Assembly (NCBI GenBank): GCA_903813345.2
Contig: CAIIXF020000009.1
Coordinates: forward strand, 19,927,759 to 19,991,758
Length of the DNA stretch: 64,000 bases
Direction: 5' to 3'
From: Owenia fusiformis
Taxonomy: Eukaryota > Annelida > Polychaeta > Sabellida > Oweniidae
In this document: one piece after another, positions 52,938 to 64,000 of the stretch
How the letters are laid out: each line of letters opens with the position of its first letter
Position numbering within the stretch: the stretch's first letter is position 1
Program-made: the position numbers and the translations under genes
The notes under the pieces: model-generated
What the model saw: only the letters and a program-made list of their open reading frames with translations
Told to the model about the DNA's origin: nothing
The model's database searches: none

Positions 52938-53578
52938 AGTAGCCTGGCCAGAACAAGTCATGCCTCTCTATTTTCTCAATAACTTTCTCAATTTTGAATA
53001 TTTTTTCATGAAATTTCCACAGAATAAACTTTAAAGATTTCCTAACATACACATTTTTTTATATGGTAAATGCCTCATTAATTTCATTGTTACAACCTTT
53101 TAAAAAATAATGTCATATTCTGTTGATGGGTCATTTTTGTCGCCATTTGAAAGCATCTTTTATCTCCATCATGTATGACAATCGGCGAGTAGTAATGCCT
53201 TTTATGGGACGAGCAGTACAGAGGCTTGAGATCATGAGGTCTTGAAATAATATGGTGGATTTAGAACACTTAAAAAGATAAATGATCCCCTATCAAAGAC
53301 TGCAATCAAATTTGTAGACCATATTAGGACAAAACGTAATAGGAGATTTTTCGTATCTTTTTAGAAAAAATGGCGACAAAAATGACCAATCAACAGAATA
53401 TGACATTATTTTTTAAAAGGTTGTAACAATGAAATTAATGAGGCATTTACCATATAAAATAAATTGTATGTTAGGAATTCTTTAAAGTTTATACTGTGAA
53501 AATTTCATGAAAAAATATTCAAAATTGAGAAAGTTATTGAGAAAATAGAGAGGCATGACTTGTTCTGGCCAGGCTACT
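52938..53578. mobile_element. MITE-like element with about 210-bp inverted ends
   Basis: AGTAGCCTGGCCAGAACAAG at the left is inverted at the right (CTTGTTCTGGCCAGGCTACT). Matching extends through GAGAGGCATGACTTG, AATATTTTTTCATGAAAT, TGTTACAACCTTTTAAAAAA and GGCGACAAAAATGACC. The core of about 220 bases is unrelated to any gene. Confidence 0.8.
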
Positions 53579-54733
53579 ATTTACTGTATGTCTTCACTGT
53601 GAAGTAAGTGTTACACTTGTATGCATTTGCAATAACAGATGAAAAGATGACATTTGACATAAAAACGCTACAACTATCACTTTAATTGGGTCTGATTGTT
53701 ACTTGCTTTATTCAAGGATGATCGCTCCAAAATAGAAGATTCAATTCCAAATGCTTATTTCTACATATTAATCAAATATTTGAAATACATGAATTTTTGC
53801 AACGAATTAATTTATTAGACATTTCGATATGTAATAAAGAAATTGCTCTCCGCAATTGGAAGATATTTGTATCTATCGAACATCTCTATGGTCTCCCAGT
53901 CTGGTCATTGGTGTAATGTGATTTTGAAAAAGATCTTCTTGTGCAGTGAGATCTGGCACAAATGTACAAATAACCACCTAAAATGGAATGCAAGTGCATG
54001 TAACACATGGTGAATAGTAGTGATGCAATATTCTCGGGTATACTCACCATTATAAAAATATCAAGTTACATTATTTTTCACTACGTCAACGGAAACAGAC
54101 GGAATCAAGCTACCAAATAGGATCAAAAAATGAATGTACTATGTATCTTTTATCCCCGATTTCAAATCGGATTTCATATCAAATAATTACATTGTTGTAT
54201 TACAGTGTTAAAAGAATAAACATAAACAAGGTCGCAACATATTTACATTCTTCAATTTAGTTTAAAAATTCCAATTACAACATCTTCTGCGTGTTTCTGC
54301 ATGTTTACTGAATACTATCCAGGGATCTTTCTTTCTGTATGGGTTATTTTCTGATGATAATGACGAATGTACAAGTATATTTTTAATCACGTAACTTATT
54401 AAACAAGTTGTTTTAAACAAGTTGTTGTTTAAAACTACAGGTCGGTGAAAACGGCAACCCTGGATTTTCTTCATATCTTTTTATTTTTAGGGCATTACTC
54501 CTTGATATTTGGCAAATTAAAGTGTCCATCATTCAATTTTCATATGGCATGACCATCAGACCAAAGGTCACAATTCTTTTGGCCATCCTGCATATCTATC
54601 AGAAAAACAGCTACTTCGAATGTCTCATTCTACACTTAAATATTGAAGTTGAGCGGGTGTGTTTCGGGAGAAGAGGGGGAAATACCCCAAAATTAAAAAG
54701 ATGTGTCAATCTCCATGAAAAGATTAACCTAAG

Positions 54734-55795
54734 TACAGGGTGGGCCAAAAAAACGCCACTTTTTTTCAAGACGCTATAACTTTTTTATTTTTCCAACCTA
54801 CATACACCAAATTTTGCAGTTATATAGTGCCAAGGGTTCTTAGTAATAATATAATGTAACAAGTCCTTCAACTTGAATTATATTTGATCTAAAAGAGGAG
54901 TTCAATTGGTCCGTAATCCTATTTGATGATAGATTTTAGTTTTAGTTGCCTTGCTGATATAGCAGTATCAATGAAATGTTAGCTAAATTTTTTTCAACAT
55001 GTCCTAATATCCTAGATGCGAGTAGAAATGATCCTGATTTAAGTCATTAAAAATTCAAAATTCAGTCAAACTGATGTCATATTTGGAATTTACATGTAAA
55101 ATTACATCTAGAAATATGGTTTTGAAAAGAGTTTATCAACTTTGAAAATTTAATTTTCTTTGAAAATGTGACTTCTAGGTCGGGGAGATTCCCCATAGCC
55201 CCCATGTTGTAAAATCACAAAAATGGAAATATCTTTTCTTGTGTCGGGCAGATAATATTTTCTTTTACTGGACATATTTTAATCTGTATAACTATCAGAT
55301 ACATAAGGGTAATATGAATAGTGAACCACTCAAACTGATGAATATTCAAGTTTAAGGGAATTTTGTAATACCCTGCCATGTTATTTCCCCCGAGTCAGCC
55401 ACCTGGTGGCGAAACTGGTAACTACCTACTCGCATCTGAGTAATTGCCAGCTTTAGTTGAGCAAATTTCTAAATTGGGTGCCTTCATACCATCTCCTGGA
55501 GACCTTCCCATACCCTATACTCACTGGGGTTTGCATCAGAGCGATTAGCTTGACGGTAATCTGGCCGTATCAGTTTAGGAACATTTTGCAAAGTATGCTT
55601 ATTTCTCATGGCACACCACATGTTTAAGTGAGACGCTGGTGACATATTTTATTCAAGTAAAAGTGTATAATTCATGATCCATGGCTAGATAACAACCTCC
55701 AGTTTCATTTGGTATGGAAATTATGATTTTGTATCAAAAATTAAAAAAGTTATAGCATTTTGAAAAAAAAGTGGCGTTTTTTGGCCCACCCTGTA
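54734..55795. mobile_element. Non-autonomous mariner-like element, TACAGGGTGGGCC ends
   Basis: TACAGGGTGGGCCAAAAAAA plus CGCCACTTTTTTTCAA at the left is inverted at the right end (GTGGCGTTTTTTGGCCCACCCTGTA). The ends share TACAGGGTG with the mariner-type copy at 35423 but then differ, so it is a separate family. No transposase was found. A SINE-like fragment sits inside it at 55385-55440. Confidence 0.75.
55385..55440. repeat. SINE-like fragment shared with 18.09-18.18 kb
   Basis: GGTGGCGAAACTGGTAACTA then CCTACTCGCATCTGAGTAAT. The same short core is found upstream of exon 2 of the MAM/FAMeT gene in unrelated flanking sequence. Confidence 0.4.
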
Positions 55796-56863
55796 TATTC
55801 TATTGGTGTATGACTGATATACTTGTACATTACGTCATGTCATCATCTCTGATTGGTCCAATGACATTTATTGAATTACAATTACCTAGTACACTACACT
55901 GCAATTACTTACACCGTATGTCACCATCTTTAGATAACTTACCTCATCAAATGCACCAATGAATCCATCCCCGAGTCGAATTGGGTACTTACTAGCCAAT
56001 ATAGGAGCTTTTGTAAGTGCACCGGGAATCGAAATTGATGCTGAAACACACCCCATACAAACACAACTTATTAGAAACCCAAAGCTGGCACTGTTTTCAC
56101 AACAAGTTGAACGGACGGATTTACTTGATCCTGAGGTCGACATGGGAACGTGTTGTGCAGAGATACATATACTTCAATCTGCGCACCTCTTCAATAACCG
56201 TTTAGTTTCAATGTTTAGTAATAAAAACGGGTATGGATTTACACGTACTTGTAGATATCTACGGAATGATGCTACTCTTCTTTATTGAGTACTATTCAGG
56301 GATTTTTTCCAATTTGTTTCTTTCCTCAGTAGAATATATTCTGAATATAGATGATGTACGTCAGAATGAAACGGCTTCAAATATCATACCAAACCAAATA
56401 TCTTAAAAATATCTCTAATATATCATAGGGAAACTATTTTAACATAACTTTATATAATTTGAGAGGTGAAACATATAATGTTTTCTTAATCATACACATT
56501 CCTTACAGTATACATTGTACATACGTTCTCCTTATAGTATATATAAGTTCTCCTTTTAGTATATATAAGTTTTCCTTGTAGTACATGTAAGTTCTGAAGT
56601 ATACGTTAATCTTTTTATATTGTTCATTATATCATAACATATAACTTTTAGAGTATAAATTAGCCTACCACGAGGAGAAATTATATTGTCTTCACCTCGC
56701 AAATGGTTTCGTGTAGTTTATACCGTGGTGGATGTATTCCCTATGCCAAACATGTTTCTTTATAGGTTATTTGGGTTTTGATACTGTACAATAAATTGTA
56801 GTAATTGTTGTAACTTGCTATTGTGTAGTTCTTCTCTATCTTGACGTGAAATGATAAGTTCAA

Positions 56864-58145
56864 TTATTATATCACTATCTAGCTAGCAACAGTATGATTG
56901 GTCAAAACCGGGTCACATGTCGTGGGATATCTGGCGATATTCAATGGCAATGCTAATCAGATAAGACAACCGTGAGATGTCTAGCGATATCCCACGCTCC
57001 CGGGAATTTTCAAAGAATTTGTTTTCGTTCAGTGTAAATAATTAAGTTCAGTGTAAGTCAAAATGGCAGACGAACCGAGTAGATTCGTAAAAATATCTGA
57101 AGACTTAATGACTTAATAGCATTAGGGATGTTTAGCTAGACAGTGATATAATAAAACAAATATTTCACTCTATTTTCGGTGAATACCTGTAGCACTTTCA
57201 CAAGGTGATATTCCACTTGCCCTTCGGGCTTCGTGGAATATCACTTGTGAAAGATGTACAGGTATTCACCTCAATAGAGTGAAATATTTGTTATTTCACT
57301 CTATTGAGGTGAATACCTGTACATCTTTCACAAGTGATATTCCACGAAGCCCGAAGGGCAAGTGGAATATCACCTTGTGAAAGTGCTACAGGTATTCACC
57401 GAAAATAGAGTGAAATATTTGTTTTATTATATCACTGTCTAGCTAAACATCCCTAATATTGTTAAGTCATCAAGTCTTCAGATATTTTTACGAATCTACT
57501 CGGTTCTTCTGCCATTTTGACTTAAACTGAACTAAATTATTTACACTGAACGAAAACAAATTCTTTGAAAATTCCCGGGAGCGTGGGATATCGCTAGATA
57601 TCTCACGGTTGTCTTATCTGATTAGCATTGCCATTGAATATTGAACAAATATTTCACTCTATTGAGGTGAATACCTGTACATCTTTCACAAGTGATATTC
57701 CACGAAGCCTGAAGGGCAAGTGGAATATCACCTTGTGAAAGTGCTACAGGTATTCACCGAAAATAGAGTGAAATATTTGTTTTATTATATCACTGTCTAG
57801 CTAAACATCCCTAATATTATTAAGTCATAGGTTAACATTGAAATACATTGAATCTACTCGGTTCGTCTGCCATTTTGCCTTACACTGAACTAAATTATTT
57901 ACACTGAACGAAAACAAATTCTTTGAAAATTCCCGGGAGCTAGGGATATCGCTAGATATCTCACGGTTGTCTTATCTGATTAGCATTGCCATTGAATATC
58001 GCCAGATATCCCATGACATGTGACCCGGTTTTGACCAATCATACTGTCGCTAGCTAGATAGTGATATAATAACGCCAGATATCCCACGACATGTGACCCG
58101 GTTTTGACCAATCATACTGTCGCTAGCTAGATAGTGATATAATAA
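56864..58145. mobile_element. Complex foldback element, one and a half palindromes
   Basis: Terminal TATTATATCACTATCTAGCTAG and ACCGGGTCACATGTCGTGGGAT at the left are inverted at 58010-58070 and again at 58080-58145 (72-base end duplication). Bases about 56938-57640 form a palindrome centred near 57290 with AATAGAGTGAAATATTTG at the turn. Bases about 57645-58010 then repeat its right half. The inner segment AGGTGATATTCCACTTGCCC/TTCGGG occurs three times. Confidence 0.8.
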
Positions 58146-58710
58146 TGGTATATATTATTCTAAGCGTTTTTACACAAGAATCCGCCGTTTTGCTTTTTTT
58201 CAATTGAAGGCAATGGTCACCTCTTTATGAATTTCAATTGTAAGTATGGTCATCTCTGAACCCTGTGGTATTCCCGGGGATATCCCCCTCTTCGCACAAC
58301 TGTATGTAATCGTATGCGTGCGCACGCGTTACACGTTCCCATATCGACTTTATGTGTACGCGTAATGTCTCTCCCTCACTTGGAAAGGCTAAGCAATATT
58401 ATGTACGAATAGAACATTTGGACACGTACCTCTTTTTAATCGTAAAAGTACTTTCTCTGTCAAAATATTGTTGTCTTTTTCAAAATGGTTCTCATCATCT
58501 ACCGATCGTTTTCCTAACTGATCTATTTGTAAAATAGCATCGAGCGACAGTACGTTTCTACCTGATAAATAATAAGCTCAGATCATTCAGATTTCAGAAT
58601 ACGAGGACATGTTTATTTGGTATACTTTTCTATTATTTATTCAAATTTTAATCGTCTTTCGAACCTTGTCATTTCCTCGGTAAGAAAAGTTATCGTTATG
58701 TTATATGTTG

Positions 58711-58974
58711 TCAAAGCTCTACAACAATATATACAAGTGATTCGAAATAAACAGCAACACGTTTGTCCCTACCATTTGCAGTTAGAAGAGTGAACGCAAG
58801 GCGCATGTAATCGTCAATAAGATGATACTCATAACCTCCGATATCAGTGAGAATTGCGTCAACATCTGAAACTAGTGAAGCACCGATCTCAAGATTCGCA
58901 ATCAATTGTTCCACTTCTGCAATATGTTGTCGATCTCCAGATTCTAAGACGAATGGCAAAATTTCGGCCCTGAC
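58711..58974 (-). CDS. Candidate terminal exon, function unknown
   Basis: On the minus strand an acceptor-like TTATATAG at 58975-58982 is followed by 87 open codons to a TGA at 58711. The composition is protein-like and acidic (for example ESGDRQHIAEVEQLIANLEI). No domain was recognised, no upstream exon was found, and a TIR element starts at 58985 just upstream. It may be a real last exon or chance. Confidence 0.25.
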   Translation of the reverse strand, partial: VRAEILPFVLESGDRQHIAEVEQLIANLEIGASLVSDVDAILTDIGGYEYHLIDDYMRLAFTLLTANGRDKRVAVYFESLVYIVVEL

Positions 58975-58984
58975 CTATATAATC

Positions 58985-59945
58985 AATGTGTGATCACTGC
59001 GTGAAAAATGGAATTTCTAGACTAAGCACGTCTAGAAACTAAGTCTAAGCACGCCGGGTGCTTAGGCGTGACTAGTTTTGACACGTCTAGGTACGCGATG
59101 AAACCAACTCTAGACATCTCTAGGCACGTCTAAGCACACGCAGTGCAAAGACGTGCTTAGAGTGTGACAAAAAGTCTTGGCACGCCATGAGACTAATGAT
59201 TGAAATCTAGAATAAAGTAATTATCGAATCAGATGAATGTATTGTTATAAGCAATTATGATCAACATTCATAATTTAGACATATTTTCACTGAAATATAC
59301 TGATTTCTTTTTATCTTTTATCTATTTTATTTATTATTTTGTATAACAAACTGTTCACGTATACCATGACGTTTTACATATATGATTGAATAATAAATCA
59401 CGTACTGTTTAAAGGTTGTAAAATACCAAACAAGCTGTACTGATAACTAGTAAAAATGGTTTTCCCGGGCATCTATCAAGTTGTTACATCAAGCCCCGGG
59501 TATCAAGCAAGATACAAGAATAGTATTATTATTGTGCGTCTGACCAAATGGATGAAAAAACTATGTGTTCATATTGTGTATGCAATGTATCATTACTAAT
59601 TGATATAGGGCAGTGGCGAAGCCAGCTTTCATTCAGGATGGGGGGGGGGTGCAATCGCCAAAAACTTTTCGGTTTTCAGTCACGGGGTTACGATTGTTGC
59701 ATAAACATACCATGAAAATAAGATTTATTTTGAATTTTACAAAAAATTCTTCAAAATTGAGCTTTTTCTATTTCTCGTGGTTTTATTTCTATTGCACCCC
59801 CCCCCCCTCCCCCCTCGCTTCGCCTATGGACGCAATTAGCATATTCATTTAAGTTGCCTCTCCCCGTAGATACGCGGAGTTTCTAGACCATCCTACGTCT
59901 AGAAATTGCAAGAAATTCCACATTTGATGCAGTGATCATACTTGC
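58985..59945. mobile_element. Inverted-repeat element with GTCTAAGCACG internal repeats
   Basis: TGTGATCACTGCGTGAAAAA then TGGAATTTCTAGAC at the left is inverted near 59895-59940. Inside the left end are several copies, in both orientations, of CACGTCTAG and GTCTAAGCACG (59015-59160). A GGCTACGCC-type element is nested at 59610-59830. Confidence 0.5.
59610..59830. mobile_element. Small GCAGTGGCGAAGCC-ended element
   Basis: Left GGCAGTGGCGAAGCCAGCTT, G run, GTGCAATCGCCAAAAACTTT. Right TATTTCTATTGCACCC, C run, CGCTTCGCCTAT. The family is that of 7677, 39552 and 61146. Confidence 0.65.
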
Positions 59946-60879
59946 GAATCATATTGAAATTAATCTTATTAAGCAAACAAGAATTAAAATACAGTGTACG
60001 TTACGCTAAAAACAAAAACTCCTTTGCACAATTACAGAACGATGATTCAAAATAGTTTTGAAACCCTTTTTAGAGTACTTCTCTCCTATAGTGCAGGAAA
60101 TAATTGTTTGGACGGTGGTCAATATTACATACACCCCCCCCCCCTCCATAAAATTAGTAACAGGATCCCCTTTTCGGCCACCTATCTAATCAAAGCCTGA
60201 TTATGATTGGCGATTTAGATAAATTCGTCAAATGTCACAAATAACTGAACTACTAGATCTAGCATTGCAATTGAGGAAAGAATTAGATTTAAATATTGAT
60301 ATGCTTCGAAATGAAAACACACGATTGCCAATCTAATGGAAGGGGTACGTAATGAAGACGCGATATTGTGTTTACCGTCCATCGTCCATCGCTCGAAAAG
60401 AAAATCGCATTGTCCTGACCAATCCATCTCACAAAAATCGCATTCACCTCAAAACAAAATTTGAATTCGTCTCCCATTTGAAAATTAAGAGATTTTGAAA
60501 CGAAAAGAGTATGAAGCTCTGTTTGAGCCTATTAGACACAGGCGAATGGTAATTTCATCATCATGCTCTGACACAGTAAAGTCATAGACATCTGAGCAAC
60601 AAGCGATTTTGTTTGGTCGCTGGTATATTGTTTTGTTGATTTTTTTTATGCTGGTGTGTTTATATTATTCAATAAAATTTTATATTTCAAAATGTCATTA
60701 GTTAAGTCATTCGGATATTTTGTAGACTTATGATATAAGACTTCTGGTTTTGTTTCATCATACAAAGTTTAGATATGGACTTCGAACTTCAGATTTCATT
60801 GAAGAGAGTTAGGAATATCATGATCGGAATTGAATATGGCCTGTGGTTTTATACCCTGTGACAACATGATTAACCTCTG

Positions 60880-61015
60880 GCCCTCTGAGCCCTCGAGAAA
60901 TGTATCGTGTCCCTTTGGAAGGGTTGGTGCACGTCACCCCCCCCCCGGCCAAAAAGTCTAGATCTTTCAAAAGCGTGCAGCTTTTCACCATTGTGAGCAC
61001 TTTTCAAATACACCA
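60880..61015. repeat. Fragment of the 8167-type repeat
   Basis: CCCCGGCCAAAAAGTCTAGA, TCTTTCAAAAGCGTGCAGCT and TTCACCATTGTGAGCAC match the left part of the element at 8167. Confidence 0.45.
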
Positions 61016-61145
61016 TTGACCATTCCAATGACTTAGCATCGGGATACCACCATGTATTTCACCAGTCCATGTTATGTCGATGCACCATTGAAGACTCCTC
61101 ATTTTTCCAGAAGAACTCAAGTTGATCGAATCCCAAAAGGTACAA

Positions 61146-61405
61146 TCATGCCAGCTTTCAGTCGGGGGGGGGGGTGATGCCCAAACGAATTTCGGTTATC
61201 AGTCAGGGGGGTACCATTGTGGCTAAAACACCAGGCCAATAAATTTATTTTGAATTTTACAAATATTGATGCAACTTCTTTCAAAATTGAGCTAGAGGCT
61301 CAAAATAAAAAGCATTTTACCCTTTTCTTCTTCTATCTCATGGTTCTATTTTTATTGGTTATCGCACCCATCGTACCCCCCCCCCCCACTTTGTAACGCC
61401 TATTG
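61146..61405. mobile_element. Small CCAGCTTTCAGTC-type element
   Basis: Landmarks are ATGCCAGCTTTCAGTCGG, AATTTCGGTTATCAGTCAGG, TTTATTTTGAATTTTACAAA and, at the right, ATCGCACCCATCGTACCC, a C run and CGCCTAT. It is longer than the 7677 copy and shares its middle with 59610-59830. Confidence 0.6.
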
Positions 61406-61669
61406 TTTTTTAAACAGGACATTAACACGCGGGAAGTCTCGGGAAGATATATTGTATTAATATCCCTCAGAATATTCCCTATATCCAAAACATTCCAGTG
61501 CATAACCCCTATGTATTAACTTTATCATTTGAGAGGAGTTAAGCTACACGTTTTAGAGACAAAGTGCACGTGAACTTGTAATATTATGACCCCTCCACAT
61601 TGGTTTCTCCAGGGCCCCTTATAATTCAATATCCCTTAAACCCCGGGCCTTAAACATTTATCACAGAGT

Positions 61670-62040
61670 CCTAAATACGACCGTTAGTTTGAATTTCAAA
61701 CCTACCATGTGTTTAAAAATCAAGGATTATGAGTCTCATAATGTACCGTTTTTGTTCCATTAAAAACAAAACAAAAATGCCTCTCTGTCGGTGCATTGCT
61801 GTCGGGGCCGGTCCCAAGCTTTGTGAAGCGCTTCTCACAGCTGGGGATCCAAACGCCGCTAAAAGGAGGGACTCTCAGTCTGTATAACAGTATAATGTAA
61901 CCATCAGAAAAATTTGTTTTCTTTTAATGGAACAAATTTGAAGAAAAACGGTGCAGTATATTGATTCACAATCCTTGATTTCCAAACAGGTGTAGGTATA
62001 AAATTCAAATTAACGGTCGGAGTTGGTACCTCGTGTTTAT
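61670..62040. mobile_element. Inverted-repeat element, about 370 bp
   Basis: Left blocks ACGACCGTTAGTTTGAATTT, AAATCAAGGATTATGA and ACCGTTTTTGTTCCATTAAA are repeated inverted at right as TTTAATGGAACAAATTTG, CACAATCCTTGATTTC and AAATTAACGGTCGGAG. Confidence 0.55.
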
Positions 62041-63047
62041 ACTTACTAGTAATCGGACAAATAATACTACGAAAGGCAGAACTTATTCCAAGAGGACCAA
62101 AATTCTGCACGTTCACGAACAAGCTCCTTCATAACCCCCCTATCATGAAAAATGGCATCTATTGCAGTTTTCTAAACCTACATTCTAAAGGACGTAATCC
62201 AAGTTCCCCCCTCCCCCTATTCGCTCATGTTTATAATGTCCAGTGAAGATCATGAATTGATGCACATGTATACATGTGTCTGATATGTACATGTATGATT
62301 ACAATTGTAGAGTTAGAAATTGAAATGTTTCCCTTTGTCACTTTTATGCATCTTATGTAAACCTGTTTGAACTAATAAAATACTAAAAATATGATAACTT
62401 CATTCGAAATGCGGACTGTGGTTGTGATTTGGGAGGGGGTATACTGATACTCTACTAAGGTGTTAGACCCAGCAATCTTCACAAATGGTGGCTACAACTT
62501 AAGTTCCAATTTATGAATCTCTCATTAAAATAAACAACTATTACTAAAGGTTCTTTCTGATTGCATTTTACCAATGAAATTATAATCTCTGACTAAACTC
62601 GATTTTAGATTTTAAGATATGAATTTTAGATCTCACTGTTATTTAACATTAAATGTCTAGTGTGGGATTGAGCGATAAATCTCCAGTCAAGAAAATGGAA
62701 TGGCATCTCTTAGTCGGGCTCTTACTATGCTATTTGGACATTCAATCTCACTTCTGACATTGCGTGTGAGGTACAATTTGATCAAAGAAATTCCAAAATC
62801 AGAATCTAGTAAATCGCAATCTTTGCCACAATCATTTATTCGGACATTGCACATACAACTATCGTTCCCAGGAAATTGTACATGTTATTAAAACTTCCAG
62901 TAATTCCGGAGACCAATGTATTATTTTGTTTTCTAGCGTCATTAGATGATAGCAAAAAGTAATTGATTGATTGAACAATTTATTTCCTTATTTTGTAAGT
63001 GTACCAATGTATAAGATGACATGATTTATCATAATTACAGGGTCTTA

Positions 63048-63825
63048 ATAGTCTATGGCTACCCTTTGCATTCGTTCGACTTCTAATGCTGCTAATCACC
63101 CATCCCCTCTTCACAAAACGACGACATTTTAACTGCTTTCCAAATTCAGGCCCGTAGCCAAGTGGAGCGGAGGGAGCGGCCGCTCCCCCTTCTGGCCAAA
63201 TGATGTTTTGCCAAAACAGTCAAAAAAGCCCCCCCCCACTCCCTTGGCACCCCCCCCCCCCATGATAAAACCGCTCCCCCGGTAAATCCTGGCTACGGGC
63301 CTGAAAATATTATATATTGATCTATAATTTATAAACATGATTTTCTAGGTTCTAGGTTTCATGGGTCGTCATTCCCCCAGAGGCCTCCTTGAAACATACC
63401 GATTGCGATGTTTACCCATTTCAAACATGTCTTAGGCCCAGGTCTTGTTGCACCATTTTCGTTGCCACATTCTTACAGGAAATGTATAGATATCGGAGAT
63501 ATATATAGTACTTTTTATTTTTATTATAAAGAAGATGTTATCTGGATTGAGCATAAACTTAAACTTGAAAAACATCACCAACGACTTAATTATAGTGAAT
63601 GTATTGGGGGGGGGGGTAATGATTCCATCTTTATTTTCTAGATTGGACTCTAAAAGTAGACCTCTAATACGCCTTACTTTCTGGTCTAGACCAATAGTAT
63701 GCCTCTTTTTAAAGGTTTTGTTATGGCGTAGACCTACCCTGCGTGCAGAGTCTAGTTAAACTACGAAGACGAAGCTCTCTTTTAAGAAGTGAAGTCAAAC
63801 GAATGCAAAGGGTAGCGTAGACCAA
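63048..63825. mobile_element. Inverted-repeat element, related sequence near 5.93-6.03 kb
   Basis: GGCTACCCTTTGCATTCGTT at the left is inverted at the right (CGAATGCAAAGGGTAGCG). The right end (TGCAGAGTCTAGTT, AAGCTCTCTTTTAAGAAGTG) also matches 5940-6025. The 63150-63303 element is inserted in it. Confidence 0.5.
63150..63303. mobile_element. 150-bp MITE with CAGGCCCGTAGCC ends
   Basis: Starts CAGGCCCGTAGCCAAGTGG and ends CCTGGCTACGGGCCTG, so both inverted ends are intact. Runs of C and CCGCTCCCCC motifs lie inside. It is related by its ends to the element at 8167-9034. Confidence 0.75.
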
Positions 63826-64000
63826 ATCATCTCCTTAAAGTTTTCTATTATAAGCATATAGACCAAAACTGCGCTTAAAACTTAACAATTATATCTAGTC
63901 AAAATGACCATTAAAAACTCTAATGATTACACAAAGTGGCCATAAGTACGCCTCAAAAACTCAAAAAAATTGCAAGCAACATCTGAGAATAACATAAAAG

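Noticed and set aside
55886-56288. Overlapping frames of 85-109 codons on both strands
   Set aside because: No domain, no consistent splice context, and similar length in both directions; treated as chance.
1-64000. tRNA or rRNA genes
   Set aside because: No B-box-like GGTTCGAATCC with a matching acceptor stem, and no rRNA core sequence, was noticed by eye; a covariance-model scan would be needed to exclude a tRNA.

Overview
The window looks like nuclear DNA from an invertebrate animal. It is AT-rich, its genes are split by short GT-AG introns, and it is crowded with non-LTR retrotransposons, mariner-type transposons, palindromic (foldback) elements and MITEs. Family content (MAM and farnesoic-acid-O-methyltransferase-like [FAMeT, Methyltransf_FA] modules) and base composition suggest a marine invertebrate, possibly a mollusc or another lophotrochozoan. 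The species cannot be fixed from the sequence alone.

The main gene lies on the + strand from about 14.4 to 35.0 kb. I assembled 30 coding exons whose splice phases all agree (8,832 nt, 2,943 residues). The predicted protein has a signal peptide, a first MAM domain, a short Pro/Thr linker, a second MAM domain, a Pro/Thr-rich stalk, one transmembrane helix and a 65-residue cytoplasmic tail with an NPTY motif. Each MAM domain is cut at the same internal point, and eight FAMeT modules of about 147 residues are inserted in each, giving 8 + 8 = 16. Nearly every module is bounded by phase-1 introns. This nested array is the most unusual thing in the window.

Other genes. At 1.27-5.20 kb (+) is the 3' part of a gene built of small cysteine-rich phase-1 exons; its 5' end is outside the window. 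A frameshifted copy of its last module lies near 9.6 kb. At 40.2-41.2 kb (-) is an intronless 333-residue type II membrane protein resembling a GT-A glycosyltransferase. At 58.7-59.0 kb (-) is a weak candidate terminal exon.

Mobile DNA fills most of the rest: three 5'-truncated LINE copies (16.0-17.4 kb -, 42.7-44.1 kb +, 50.7-52.6 kb -, the last two from one family); a decayed mariner-type element (35.4-36.4 kb); a Tc1/mariner-like element with long inverted repeats (41.5-42.5 kb); a 4.5 kb element with roughly 0.6 kb inverted ends (44.5-49.1 kb); several 0.4-1.3 kb palindromes; and small elements with CAGGGGCGTAGCC- or CAGGCCCGTAGCC-type ends and long G/C runs. I saw no tRNA, rRNA or CRISPR. 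All coordinates and alignments were read by eye.
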